From positions 558,001 to 622,000 of the forward strand of contig JASCNX010000001.1 in assembly GCA_029968055.1 (NCBI GenBank): DNA of 64,000 bases. The letters run 5' to 3'. Shown one piece after another: positions 46,011 through 54,746 of the stretch (within the stretch, counting starts at the first letter, position 1; each line of letters begins with the position of its first letter). Made by a program: the position numbers and the translations under genes. A model generated the notes under the pieces. The model ran no database searches, was not told where the DNA came from, and was given only the letters and a program-made list of their open reading frames with translations. The stretch comes from Xenophilus aerolatus. GTDB taxonomy: Bacteria > Pseudomonadota > Gammaproteobacteria > Burkholderiales > Burkholderiaceae_C.

Positions 46011-47730
46011 ACAGCCACGCCTCGACCTGGGCCAGCGTGGTCGCCAGCGGGGACGCGGCATTCGCCGCCGCGACCCGAGCGACCATCGGGGCAAGCCCTC
46101 GTCCGATGCGTTGATCCTTGAACCACTTCTTGCGGGCGGCGACTTCGGCCACGGCCTCGCGAAGCTGCGCGTCATTCAGCTCGGACATGAGAAACCAGTT
46201 CCCAAAATCGCCGCGAATGAGGTCAAGGCCAAGATCCGGCATGCGAATGTTCAGGTTGTCGTCGACGGCTGCGTCGCCACGCTCTTCCCGCGCATAGACG
46301 AGCAGCGCCTGCACGAGTTCATCGGTCGCGGCGGTGAAGATTGCCCGCTCCGTATTGAGGCCGCCGCCATACTCGAAGACGGGGATGCCTGCAACAAGCA
46401 AGGCGGCGACAGTTGCCGGGGCGAGGACGGTGTCGGAATCGCGAAACATGGCAGTCGGGTAGCCAAGCTCTGCCAGCGCGAGCGCCAGCGAGCTAGCCTG
46501 CTCACCGTTGCCGTCGGCGATCGCAGCTCCCAACTGCTCCATGGGCCGGCCTTGATGGCGTGCTGGCCAATCCTCGCGTAAGCCCAGCAGCAACCCCAGC
46601 TCTGTATTGCCTTCTGTCACGAGGATGCGCCGGGCGAATAACGCCCGCGGCGCGAAACGCATCAAAGGCCGGATCGGACCGGGGGAGGTCGGTTGGCCGA
46701 TCGCGGTTGCTCGGCCCGGCCGGGCGGTTTGAACCACTCGCAGGCTTTCTGCGCCGGCTTCGCCCAATGCGACATCCGAATGCGTCGTCATCAGAGTCTG
46801 GCCGGTGGGCTTACGCTCTTCGAGCGCCTTTGCCTGGTCGGCTTTGAGCCGGGCAATCGCTCCGATGATCCGGTGCGGTTCGAGCCCGTGCTCGATCTCG
46901 TCGATCAGCACGACGGCGCCCTCAGCGATCGCTGACTTCTGGATCGCGAGCGTCGCTAGGCGCCGGGTGCCCAGCCCGGCCAGTCGAAGCGGGACGCCGC
47001 AGTCATACAGGGCGATTGAACCGGAGGACAGGCCCGACCGACCCAACTCCAGCCCAGGCTCGTATGAGCCTTCGACGTAAGCGCCAAGGCTCTTGGCGAA
47101 GCGTTCGGCCAGAGCCGCCGCATTAGCCAGCGATTCGATTTCTCCCAGGTTCGCGCTCGCCCGCGCTGCGCGGTAGGCCTCCGCCAAGCGAGCCGCCGCT
47201 TCCTTGTTATCGCCTGTCAGCCGCGCTAACACCGAGCCCTGGCCCCAAGCAAGGTGGCGCGCGTCCTCGCCGGAAAGGCGGACCAAGCCGAATAGGGCGC
47301 GATCGCGGTTCGACAGAGTGCGCGGATCTTCGACTCGGTCGCATACCAACTCCCACGCTGGTTCCATCGTGGCGTCCACGGTGAGGCGGACCGTAAGGAC
47401 GGGCTCATCGTCATGCTCCGGCTCGTCGCGCAGTTCGCCAGCCGTCGTCCACCCCCGGATGTAGAGGCCGAGACGCTCATCGGATTTGAGGGCCCTGGAC
47501 AGCTCGCCGACGGTGACCTGGATCACGATGGTGTTCGAGGTGTCGCAGTTTAGGAAGTCAGGTTCTGTGAACGAGAACCAGCGCGAGGAGAGGGCGGCCT
47601 CCACGGCGTCGAGCAATGTGGACTTGCCAGAGTCGCCCGAACCGATCAGGCAGCAGAAGGGTGAGCCTGGCTTCCAGTCCAAAGCGGAGATGCCTCGGAA
47701 GTTCGAGACGCTGATCTGCCTAACTTGCAT
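46003..47730 (-). CDS. OLD-family ATP-dependent nuclease, GajA-like
   Basis: 575 residues from the ATG at 47730 (GAAAGGGG upstream). The N-terminal ABC-type ATPase has Walker A G30-SGDSGKS37, a signature-like LSSGSIALYD region and Walker B VVLIDEIEHGLEPHR. The C-terminal TOPRIM domain has ILVTEGNTELGLLLGL (Glu), AIADGNG and MFRDSDTVL (Asp-Ser-Asp). This is the domain order of class 2 OLD nucleases such as GajA. It is paired with a UvrD-like helicase, the hallmark of Gabija anti-phage loci; PARIS and retron-OLD pairings differ in their partner. Confidence 0.82.
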   Translation of the reverse strand: MQVRQISVSNFRGISALDWKPGSPFCCLIGSGDSGKSTLLDAVEAALSSRWFSFTEPDFLNCDTSNTIVIQVTVGELSRALKSDERLGLYIRGWTTAGELRDEPEHDDEPVLTVRLTVDATMEPAWELVCDRVEDPRTLSNRDRALFGLVRLSGEDARHLAWGQGSVLARLTGDNKEAAARLAEAYRAARASANLGEIESLANAAALAERFAKSLGAYVEGSYEPGLELGRSGLSSGSIALYDCGVPLRLAGLGTRRLATLAIQKSAIAEGAVVLIDEIEHGLEPHRIIGAIARLKADQAKALEERKPTGQTLMTTHSDVALGEAGAESLRVVQTARPGRATAIGQPTSPGPIRPLMRFAPRALFARRILVTEGNTELGLLLGLREDWPARHQGRPMEQLGAAIADGNGEQASSLALALAELGYPTAMFRDSDTVLAPATVAALLVAGIPVFEYGGGLNTERAIFTAATDELVQALLVYAREERGDAAVDDNLNIRMPDLGLDLIRGDFGNWFLMSELNDAQLREAVAEVAARKKWFKDQRIGRGLAPMVARVAAANAASPLATTLAQVEAWLYA

Positions 47731-48054
47731 TCGCCCCTTTCGATACACGCCAAGGCGACCTAGGGCTTTCCACCTAGTCGCTCGTATCTAAATGTATCGC
47801 AGTTGGGATGTTTTATCTGCCAGCGGTCGCGTAGGTGCCCTGACATACCTTTCGGTTACCGCATTGGAGCGGGTCACGGTGCGCACGATGAGCGTGCCGG
47901 GCGGCCCAGTCCGATACTCCGTTGGCATTTGCCAGGAAGGCCTCCAAGCGAGGCGCCACAAGCTCACCGAGTAGTTTCGGGCGTCTCAATTAAGTAGATT
48001 GGTGCAATCTGCCTCATCTGCTCGAAAGCGCAATCCTGAGTGCTCAATCGAACT
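47731..48054. other. Upstream region of the Gabija-like operon, no gene
   Basis: 324 bp with no protein-like frame. On the minus strand it must hold the operon promoter; the AT-richer stretch near 47780-47815 (ATACATTTAGATACGAG on the minus strand) is the likeliest place. No operator palindrome was seen. Confidence 0.45.
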
Positions 48055-48094
48055 CACTTCATCCAGAGTTGGATCGTGACATGGATCGTGACAA
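48055..48094. repeat. Right subterminal repeat (probable integrase arm site)
   Basis: Imperfect direct copy of 21790-21828. It contains GATCGTGACAT followed immediately by GGATCGTGACAA, i.e. two GATCGTGAC units 12 bp apart, 80 bp inside attR. The left copy has one full and one degenerate unit. Confidence 0.6.
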
Positions 48095-48121
48095 GAGAGA
48101 CGTCCCGCACTGGCAAAAAAG

Positions 48122-48152
48122 AAAGCCCGCTATCGATTTGATAGCGGGCTTT
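48122..48152 (-). terminator. Island-supplied tRNA-Asn terminator
   Basis: AAAGCCCGCTAT and ATAGCGGGCTTT form a perfect 12-bp stem with a 7-nt loop; on the minus strand TTTTTTG follows. It lies 24 bp downstream of the tRNA 3' end and inside the island, so it replaces the host terminator displaced to 21582. Confidence 0.82.
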
Positions 48153-48173
48153 TCAAGAGCCATGCGGCTTTCA

Positions 48174-48222
48174 TTTGGCTCCCCGACCTGGGCTCGAACC
48201 AGGGACCTACGGATTAACAGTC
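48174..48222. repeat. attR: 49-bp repeat within tRNA-Asn
   Basis: The same 49 bases as 21632-21680. It spans from the anticodon loop of the tRNA to two T beyond the CCA end; crossover must lie inside it. Confidence 0.93.
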
Positions 48223-48251
48223 CGGCGCTCTACCGACTGAGCTATCGGGGA
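48176..48251 (-). tRNA. tRNA-Asn (GTT)
   Basis: 76 nt including encoded CCA. The acceptor strands TCCCCGA and TCGGGGA pair, discriminator is G. The D arm has AGCTCAGTCGGTAGAGC, the anticodon loop has CTGTTAATC with anticodon GTT, and the T loop is GGTTCGAGCCC. This is the intact copy restored by island integration. Confidence 0.97.
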
Positions 48252-48353
48252 ATGAGCCCGCTAGTATAGCGTCAAAAATGCCGGCTTCGAAAGCGGCCCA
48301 TCGATTTGTAGAAATGATGGGCTCGGGTCCGATGTTCGAAGGCGGGGTGGGCC

Positions 48354-49817
48354 TCAGCCGATGCGCACCGGCACGAAGATGCGGTCGTCACCGCGCTGGA
48401 TCAGCAGCGCGACGGACTTGTCGGCCTTGGCCACCGCTTGGCGTACCTGGTCGATGCTCTTGGCCGGCGTGCCGTTGATTGCCAGCAGCACGTCGCCGGC
48501 CTGGATGCCGGCCAGTGCCGAGGGGCCTTGCGCGTCTTCGACCACCAGGCCGCTGTCCAGCGAAGTCTCGCGCTTCTCCTGCGGCTGCAGGGGCCGCAGC
48601 GCAAGGCCCAGCTTGCCCTGGCCTGCGGCATCGTCGGCCTTCGCGGTCTGCACCTTGTCGCTCGCATCGGCGAGCTTCGCGCTCAGTTGCTCGGGCGCGC
48701 CCTTGCGCCACACCTCGAGCGACACCTTCTGGCCCGGCGTCATCTGTCCGATGATGGCCGGCAGGTCACCCGAACTCACGATGGGCTGGCCATCCACCTT
48801 GAGGATCACGTCGCCGCTCTGCAGTCCGGCCTTCTCGGCGGCACTGCCCTTCTCGACGTTCGAGACCAGTGCGCCCTCGGGCTTGTCGAGCTTGAACGAA
48901 TCGGCAAAGGTCTGGTTCACCTCCTGCACGGCGACGCCCAGCTTGGCGTGGCTGGCCTTGCCGGTCGCCACGATCTGGTCCTTGACCTTGGTCGCGATGT
49001 CGATCGGGATCGCGAAGGACACGCCTTGGTAGCCGCCGCTGCGGCTGTAGATCTGCGAGTTGATGCCCACCACCTCGCCGCGCGCATTGAACAGCGGGCC
49101 GCCCGAGTTGCCGGGGTTGATCGGCACGTCGGTCTGGATGAAGGGCGTGTAGCTGTCGTCGGGCAGCGAGCGGCCCTTGGCGCTCACCACGCCGGCCGTC
49201 ACGGTGTTCTCGAAGCCGAAGGGCGAGCCGATGGCCAGCACCCATTCGCCGACCTTCAGGTCCTTCACGTTGCCGATCGGCACCGTGGGCAGGTTCTTCG
49301 CGTCGATCTTCAGCACGGCGATGTCGGTCTTCGGGTCGGAGCCGAGCACCTTGGCGCGGAACTCGCGGCGGTCGGTCAGCTTGACGGTGACCTCCTTGGC
49401 GTCCTTCACGACGTGGGCGTTGGTGAGGATGGTGCCGTCGGGGCTGATGATGAAGCCCGAGCCTTGTCCGCGTGTCGGCACTTCGCGTTGCTGCCCCTTG
49501 GGCATGTTGGGGCCGCGGAACTGCTGGAAGAACTCGTAGAGAGGGTCGTTGGGATCCAGGCCGGGGATGGCGGCGGCACCGTCCGCCGCCGCCGTCTTGG
49601 TGGTCCCGGTGACGCTGATGTTTACCACCGCCGGGCCGTTGCGCGCGGTGATGGTAGAGAAGTCAGGCGCTGCGATGGGGGCGACCATCGGCGTGGTGAC
49701 GGGCGCGGGCTGGGCGCTGGCACGTGCGCTGGTGTAGGCCCCGGCGCCGGCGGCGCCGAGCACGCCCGCTGCCGCGAGCGCGAGGACGAGGCGCTGCGGG
49801 GTATTGATCGTCTTCAT
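48354..49817 (-). CDS. degQ: Periplasmic serine endoprotease, DegP/DegQ (HtrA) family
   Basis: 487 residues from the ATG at 49817 (AAAGGAAA upstream). A signal-type N-terminus (LVLALAAAGVLGAAGAGAYT) is followed by a trypsin-like domain with catalytic TNAHVV, DIAVLKIDA and GNSGGPL, then two PDZ domains (LGVAVQEVNQTF, GLQSGDVILKVDG; LGLALRPLQ, GIQAGDVLLAINGTP). It degrades or refolds damaged periplasmic proteins. Length and two PDZ domains fit DegP/DegQ; the exact paralogue is uncertain. Confidence 0.92.
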   Translation of the reverse strand: MKTINTPQRLVLALAAAGVLGAAGAGAYTSARASAQPAPVTTPMVAPIAAPDFSTITARNGPAVVNISVTGTTKTAAADGAAAIPGLDPNDPLYEFFQQFRGPNMPKGQQREVPTRGQGSGFIISPDGTILTNAHVVKDAKEVTVKLTDRREFRAKVLGSDPKTDIAVLKIDAKNLPTVPIGNVKDLKVGEWVLAIGSPFGFENTVTAGVVSAKGRSLPDDSYTPFIQTDVPINPGNSGGPLFNARGEVVGINSQIYSRSGGYQGVSFAIPIDIATKVKDQIVATGKASHAKLGVAVQEVNQTFADSFKLDKPEGALVSNVEKGSAAEKAGLQSGDVILKVDGQPIVSSGDLPAIIGQMTPGQKVSLEVWRKGAPEQLSAKLADASDKVQTAKADDAAGQGKLGLALRPLQPQEKRETSLDSGLVVEDAQGPSALAGIQAGDVLLAINGTPAKSIDQVRQAVAKADKSVALLIQRGDDRIFVPVRIG

Positions 49818-49995
49818 GGAGTTTCCTTTCGCGGTGTGGGTGTGGAACACGATGCGAAGGAATGTCGGGCGCAGCGCTTAGGCATGCCTTAAACCTGCGA
49901 CGCCGCGGGGCCAGGCCTGGGCACGCGCGTCGGGCTGGAGAACAAAGGCCGGCAGCGCGAATGCCCACGGCAGCCGGCCGTGCCGGCGACTGGCC

Positions 49996-50223
49996 TCAGG
50001 CAGTGCGCGGGAAGCGCTCCAGCATCTGGCGGCCCAGCGCAGTGATCGCCGTGACCATGGCGGGTGGCTGGTGATGGCCGGAGAGGGTGCGGACCGGCCG
50101 CGGGATCTCGGCGCGCACATGGCCGGCGAGGATCAGCAAACGGACGGAGTCCACGTCTTCGCCGTCGGTCACGGCGATCGGCAGCCGTTCACGCGCGAGG
50201 CGATGCAGCAGTTCGATGGGCAT
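49996..50223 (-). CDS. Small conserved hypothetical, 75 aa
   Basis: From the ATG at 50223: MPIELLHRLARERLPIAVTD, then VRLLILAGHVRAEIPRPVRT and a C-terminal AITALGRQML. This short soluble protein recurs in Burkholderiales and has no known function. The reading is preferred to a start at 50358, whose extra residues look non-coding. It lies between degQ and the TonB receptor gene. Confidence 0.6.
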   Translation of the reverse strand: MPIELLHRLARERLPIAVTDGEDVDSVRLLILAGHVRAEIPRPVRTLSGHHQPPAMVTAITALGRQMLERFPRTA

Positions 50224-50397
50224 GGGCCGAAGTATTGCCCGAGCCGCCGCCGGGGGCCACGCGAAGTCGACCAAAGCGGTATTTTTTCCCGCTTGAACAA
50301 CGGCGCAGCATTGCGCGCCTGCGGTCACGGCGGGCCGCCACGCCGGCTTCGGCGCCAATGCGCGGCGGCCTGCTTCCGCGGCCCGATGTGCCCGGCT

Positions 50398-52584
50398 TCA
50401 GAGCGACGCCGTCAGGCCCAGCCGCAGCATTCGCGGCGCACCGGGGAACAGGTACACGTGGCCGTACTGGGTGGGCGACTCCTTCCAGTACCGGCGGTCG
50501 AACAGGTTTTCGACGCCCAGCGTCCAGGTGGTCGCGGTGCGGCCGATCTTCGTGTCGTAACGCAGGGCGGTGTCCACGCGGGTCCAGGCCGGCAGGCGCA
50601 GGCTGCCGTCGGCCAGCACATTGCGGCGGCCCTCGCGCGACAGCAGCGCCTGCAGCTCGAGCCCAGGCACGGCGGCAACGCGATAGGCGGCGCGCAGGCG
50701 CCAGACCTGCTCGGGCACGTTCACCGGTCGCTGGCCGTTGGCCTCGGGCGAGAAGCTGCTGCCGCGGCGCTTGGCGTCGATGAAGGTGGCGCCGCCGGCC
50801 AGGCGCCAGGGGCCGCTGGCCCACTGCGCGTTGGCCTCCAGCCCGCGGTGGCGCGCCGTACCGTCATAGCGGCCGGTGCACTCGGCCCCCGTGTTCTCGC
50901 AGGCGTCGATGTTGGTCATCGGCCGCACGATGTCGAAGTACGCCAGTTGCCAGTTCAGGCCTTGTGCCGGATTGCCGCTGCCGCCCTTGAGGCCCAGCTC
51001 CCACTGGCGCGAGGCCAGCGGCGGCAGCGCCTCGCCCGCGTTGGTGTACTGCTGCGGCTTGGCCGGCACGAGCTGCGATTCCACGCCCTTGCCCCAGCTC
51101 GCGTACGCCATGAGCTCGGGCCGCAGGGCGTAGCTGAGCGCGACCCAGGGCGTGGTCACGCCGTCCCGGTAGCCGGTGGGGCGCGTGCCGTCGGTGCGCA
51201 CGCTGTCGCGCGCGAAGCGCGTGTGGCGCACGCCCACCCAAGTGGTCAAGCGCTCGGTCCAGCGGATGGCGTCCTGCACCGACAGCTCGGTGGAACGCTC
51301 GTCGCGGTTGGTGTTGGGCGAGGTGAGCGTCGGGTCGGCCGGCACGATCGCGGTGCCCCACACGTTGCCGCTGCCCACATAGTTGTAGGCCTGGTCCTGG
51401 AAGCGGTTGCGCACGCGGCTGGCCAGCAGGCCCACACTGACGTCGTGCTGCACGCCACCGGTGGCGAAGCGGCCCTTCAAGGCCAGGTTGCCCGCGCTCT
51501 GTCGCCGGCGTTCGTTCTCGCTGCGGAAATCGTAGAAGTCGAAGCTGCCGTCGGAGCAGTAGCGGTCGTAGCGCTCCTCCATGCTGCAGCCGAAGGCATA
51601 GGCCAGGCGGTCGTCGCTCTTCAGGCGCTGCTGCCCGACCTGTGCACTCCAGCGCCAGTCGGCGTTGAGCGCCTGGGTGAAGCGCACCGTGCCGGTGGTG
51701 GCATCGAAGACCGAGGGCTGCGACCACGGCTGGTTGTTGAGGTTCAGTCGTGGGTCGCCCGCACGCGGCAGCAGGTTGCCCAGCAGGCTGAAGCCGTTCT
51801 GGCTCGGCTGGGCCTTGTGGCTGGATTCGAACTCCGCCTCCAGCAGCGAGTCGCGCGTGAGGCGCCAGTCGGCCGCGAGCGAAAGCAAGTGCCGGTTGCC
51901 ATCCAGGTCGAAGGTGCGTGGCCGCAGGTTCTCGCTCACCACGTTCAGGCGATAGCCGAACTGCCGATCCGCGCCGAAGCGGCCGCCCAGGTCGACGGCG
52001 CCCAGCAGGCTGCCGTGGCCCGAGACCTCGGTGCGTACCTCGCGCAGGTCCTGCTCGGTGGGGCGCTTGACCACGTAGTTCACCAGCCCCCCGGGCGCGC
52101 TGGTGCCGGCCTGGATGCCGCTGGTGCCGCGCAGGATCTCGACGCGCTCCTTGTTGTCCAGCGGAATGGCCGTTTCGGCGCTGATCGGCAGGCCCTCGCG
52201 CCGGTAGTTGAAGCGGTTGTCGAGCACGAAGCCGCGCACGCTCAGGAAGTCCCAGTAGCCGGCGGAGTTGTAGGCGTCGGTGACCGAGGCGTCGAACTGG
52301 GTGAGGTCGGCCAGCCGGCGCGCCCCGCTGGACCGCAGCTCGGTGCTGTCGATCACCGTGGCCGAGATCGGCACGTCCTTGAGCGGCAGGTCACCGAAGC
52401 CGCTCACGTCGGCAGAGGGCGGTGTGCCGCGCTCGTCGATGGTGACGGCCGGCAGCGTGTCTGCCGTGGGCGCCTGTGCCTGGACGGCGCCCGCCGCGAC
52501 GAGCATGGCTGCCAGCGCGAGCGGCGTGGTCGCTGCAGGCCGGTGGGGCCTGGAACTTGGGGGGAAACGGTGCGAAATCGCCAT
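50398..52584 (-). CDS. TonB-dependent outer membrane receptor under a TPP riboswitch (probable thiamin receptor)
   Basis: 728 residues. The signal peptide ends near AGAVQA, the plug contains LPLKDVPISATVI and VEILRGTSGIQAGTSAPGGL, and a beta-barrel follows. Overall it looks like a siderophore-type TonB receptor (by-eye name would be TonB-dependent siderophore receptor). The TPP riboswitch 84 bp upstream instead argues that it imports thiamin or a precursor across the outer membrane. Ligand is inferred from the riboswitch only. The last residue is Leu rather than the usual aromatic. Confidence 0.9.
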   Translation of the reverse strand: MAISHRFPPSSRPHRPAATTPLALAAMLVAAGAVQAQAPTADTLPAVTIDERGTPPSADVSGFGDLPLKDVPISATVIDSTELRSSGARRLADLTQFDASVTDAYNSAGYWDFLSVRGFVLDNRFNYRREGLPISAETAIPLDNKERVEILRGTSGIQAGTSAPGGLVNYVVKRPTEQDLREVRTEVSGHGSLLGAVDLGGRFGADRQFGYRLNVVSENLRPRTFDLDGNRHLLSLAADWRLTRDSLLEAEFESSHKAQPSQNGFSLLGNLLPRAGDPRLNLNNQPWSQPSVFDATTGTVRFTQALNADWRWSAQVGQQRLKSDDRLAYAFGCSMEERYDRYCSDGSFDFYDFRSENERRRQSAGNLALKGRFATGGVQHDVSVGLLASRVRNRFQDQAYNYVGSGNVWGTAIVPADPTLTSPNTNRDERSTELSVQDAIRWTERLTTWVGVRHTRFARDSVRTDGTRPTGYRDGVTTPWVALSYALRPELMAYASWGKGVESQLVPAKPQQYTNAGEALPPLASRQWELGLKGGSGNPAQGLNWQLAYFDIVRPMTNIDACENTGAECTGRYDGTARHRGLEANAQWASGPWRLAGGATFIDAKRRGSSFSPEANGQRPVNVPEQVWRLRAAYRVAAVPGLELQALLSREGRRNVLADGSLRLPAWTRVDTALRYDTKIGRTATTWTLGVENLFDRRYWKESPTQYGHVYLFPGAPRMLRLGLTASL

Positions 52585-52667
52585 GACGCTTTCAAGGACG
52601 CGATGGCAGGTGGGCGGGATGCGAGGGCCCGATGCACAGGCCGAGAGATGCTGTGCGGCCGACGGAT

Positions 52668-52745
52668 CTGCTTCCCTGCGCGAGGATTACCTCAATCAGG
52701 TTCAAAGGGACTCTCTCAGTCCACCTCGCGGTGAACACCCCTAGC
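52668..52745 (-). promoter_or_regulatory. TPP riboswitch (THI element) upstream of the TonB receptor
   Basis: On the minus strand: GGGGTG, then CTGAGAGAGTCCCTTTGAAC, CTGATTGAGGTAATCCTCGC and GCAGGGAAGC in order, which is the conserved TPP aptamer (CUGAGA pyrimidine-sensing and ACCUGAU/GGGAAGC pyrophosphate arms). It lies between the thiE stop (52789) and the receptor start (52584), so it controls the receptor. Confidence 0.92.
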
Positions 52746-52788
52746 GGCCCCGGCGCGGCGACAGGCGCTGCACCGGGGTGGGTGGAGT

Positions 52789-53733
52789 TTAGCGGCCCGC
52801 GGCTGGCGGGTGCTGGGCGATGGCGTCGGTCAGCGCGCGCGCGGCACTTTCCGGATCGTCCGCCGCGACGAGGGCACGCACCACCGCCACCGAGCCCACG
52901 CCTGCCGCCATGGCCGCCGGCACGCGCGCCACGTCGAAGCCGCCGATGGCGACCAGCGGGTAGCCGCGCATGAGCTGCGCATAGCACTTCAGGCGCATGA
53001 GCCCCTGCGGTGCCGTCGCCATCTGCTTGAGCGTGGTGGGGAACACGGCGCCCAGCGCGATGTAGCTCGGGCTGACGGCATCGGCGCGCTGCATCTCCGC
53101 ATAGCCATGGGTGCTCACGCCCAAGCGCAGCCCGGCGTTGCGGATGGCGTCGATGTCGGCCTCGGTGAGTGCGTCCAGGTCTTCCTGCCCCAGGTGCACC
53201 CCGTAGGCGCCGGCCTCGATGGCGGCCTGCCAGTGGTCGTTGATGAAGAGCAAGGCCGGCGTGCCCTGCACCGCGGCGACCGCGGCGCGCACTTCGGCCT
53301 GCACGGCCCTCGCGTCGCCGGACTTGAAGCGCAGCTGCACGGTCGGCACGCCGGCGCGCGCCATGCGGCCCACCCAGGCCGCGTCGGGCAGCACGGCATA
53401 CAGGCCGAGCTGTTCGGGGCAGGGCCGGAAGGCGTCGTCGCGCGCCTGCGGCGGAAACTCGCGCAGGTCGAAATCCACCGGCGCGGCGGGCCAGCGCTGC
53501 GCCTCGAACAGGCCCAGCCGGCGGCTCTGCGCCTGCCAGGCGCGGGCCAGGCACTCGGCGTCGGCCTCGATGAAGCCCATCAGCGCCGCAGCCTGGCGCA
53601 CGCCGCGGTACACCGGATCGTCCGAGCCATAGTGCTGCGGCACCACCGGCGGATGCGCGCCGAAGCGCGGCAGGTGCGCCGTGAGGACGGCCATCGCAAT
53701 GCTGTTGGCGTCTTGGGTGTTCATGCGCGTCAT
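52789..53733 (-). CDS. thiE: Thiamine-phosphate synthase with N-terminal extension
   Basis: 314 residues from the ATG at 53733, overlapping thiG by 4 bp (ATGA). It joins HMP-PP and thiazole phosphate to thiamin phosphate. The TenI/ThiE barrel begins near 115: [68 protein letters not shown] and [20 protein letters not shown]. The N-terminal 110 residues are extra relative to standard ThiE (about 210 aa). It ends the thiOSGE operon. Confidence 0.88.
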   Translation of the reverse strand: MTRMNTQDANSIAMAVLTAHLPRFGAHPPVVPQHYGSDDPVYRGVRQAAALMGFIEADAECLARAWQAQSRRLGLFEAQRWPAAPVDFDLREFPPQARDDAFRPCPEQLGLYAVLPDAAWVGRMARAGVPTVQLRFKSGDARAVQAEVRAAVAAVQGTPALLFINDHWQAAIEAGAYGVHLGQEDLDALTEADIDAIRNAGLRLGVSTHGYAEMQRADAVSPSYIALGAVFPTTLKQMATAPQGLMRLKCYAQLMRGYPLVAIGGFDVARVPAAMAAGVGSVAVVRALVAADDPESAARALTDAIAQHPPAAGR

Positions 53734-54545
53734 CCGTGGTGGTGCCAGAAGGGGGTGCCCAGCACCGGCGTGCTGGGCTGCGCATTGTCGGCGGCGGCCA
53801 TCGCGCCGGCGCGCCGCGCGGCACGGCCGGCCTGGACGGCGTCGGCGAAGGCGCCGGCCATCGCGACCGGGTCCTGCGCCAGCGCGACCGCGGTATTGAG
53901 CAGCACGCCGTCGTAGCCCCATTCCATCACCTGGCAGGCGTGCGAAGGCAGGCCGAGCCCGGCGTCGACCAGCATCGGCACGTCGAGGCGCTCGCGCAGC
54001 ACCTGCAGCGCATAGGGGTTGACCGGCCCGCGTCCGGTGCCGATGGGCGCGGCCCAGGGCATCACGGCCTGGCAGCCGACGTCGACCAGCCGCTGGCACA
54101 GCACCAGGTCCTCGGTGCAGTAGGGCAGCACCTGGAAGCCGTCGGCGATGAGCAGCCGCGCCGCCTCCACCAGGTTGAGCGTGTCGGGCTGCAGGGTGTA
54201 GTCGTCGCCGATCAGCTCGAGCTTGATCCAGGGCGTCTCGAACACCTCGCGCGCCATCTGTGCCGTGGCGATCACTTCCTGGATCGTGTGGCAGCCCGCG
54301 GTGTTGGGCAGCACGGGCACGTCCAGCCGCCTGAGCAGGGCCCAGAAGTCGCTGCCCGCGGCTGCGCCTTCGGCCGTGGCGCCCTGGCGGCGCAGCGAGG
54401 CCGTCAGCATGGCCGGCCGGGCGCGCCGCACGGCCGCCTCCAGCACATCGGGTGAGGGGTAGCGCGCCGTGCCCAGCAGCAGCCGGCTGTCGAAGTGCTG
54501 GCCGTACAGGACCATCGGTTCTTGGGGCGTGTCGGGCATCGCCAT
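53730..54545 (-). CDS. thiG: Thiazole synthase
   Basis: 271 residues. It forms the thiazole ring from DXP, dehydroglycine (from ThiO) and ThiS thiocarboxylate. Landmarks are [40 protein letters not shown], the Schiff-base region [45 protein letters not shown] and [20 protein letters not shown]. It starts 3 bp after the thiS stop and overlaps thiE. Confidence 0.95.
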   Translation of the reverse strand: MAMPDTPQEPMVLYGQHFDSRLLLGTARYPSPDVLEAAVRRARPAMLTASLRRQGATAEGAAAGSDFWALLRRLDVPVLPNTAGCHTIQEVIATAQMAREVFETPWIKLELIGDDYTLQPDTLNLVEAARLLIADGFQVLPYCTEDLVLCQRLVDVGCQAVMPWAAPIGTGRGPVNPYALQVLRERLDVPMLVDAGLGLPSHACQVMEWGYDGVLLNTAVALAQDPVAMAGAFADAVQAGRAARRAGAMAAADNAQPSTPVLGTPFWHHHG

Positions 54546-54548
54546 GGA

Positions 54549-54746
54549 TCAGCCTCCCGTCACCGGCCGGATGACCTCGACATCGTCGCCATCGCTCAGC
54601 CTGCGCTGTGCGTAGGCCGAGCGCGGCACGAACTCGCGGTTGACCGCGGCGGCGAAGGGCGGCTGCGGCGCCAGCAGCGCGATGGCTTCGGCCAGGGTGG
54701 CGGGCGCGTCGAGTTCGCGCGGCTCGCCGTTGAGCAGGATGTTCAC
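54549..54746 (-). CDS. thiS: Sulfur carrier protein ThiS
   Basis: 65 residues with a GTG start overlapping the thiO stop (GTGA). Residues NILLNGEPRELDAPATLAEA and the C-terminal VEVIRPVTGG show the ubiquitin-like fold with the Gly-Gly end that is adenylated and thiocarboxylated. No ATG is available near the conserved start. Confidence 0.92.
   Translation of the reverse strand: MNILLNGEPRELDAPATLAEAIALLAPQPPFAAAVNREFVPRSAYAQRRLSDGDDVEVIRPVTGG

Larger units (their letters stand above)
21632..48222. mobile_element. 26.6-kb integrative genomic island in tRNA-Asn
   Basis: Bounded by the 49-bp direct repeat of the tRNA-Asn 3' end, with the tyrosine integrase gene at the left end (158 bp inside the repeat, reading inward) and the intact tRNA at the right. 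Base composition shifts inside, most clearly at 28.2-29.9 kb and 38.7-38.9 kb. It encodes an integrase, AlpA-like and HTH proteins, a putative Rep protein, a resolvase and defence-like cargo, but no phage structural or conjugation genes. It therefore looks like an integrative, possibly autonomously replicating or helper-dependent element. Confidence 0.93.

Noticed and set aside
46011-46175. Extended start of the GajB-like helicase at 46175
   Set aside because: The added 55 residues are Arg/Pro-rich shadow of gajA; Walker A begins near residue 17 from the ATG at 46010, as expected.
21632-48222. Prophage
   Set aside because: No capsid, tail, terminase, portal or lysis genes were seen; only integrase, Rep-like and cargo genes.
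48069-48269. 66-codon plus-strand frame beginning MDRDMDRDKRD and running through the tRNA
   Set aside because: It is antisense to tRNA-Asn and its terminator; the first codons are just the iterated arm repeat. No protein-like pattern beyond that.
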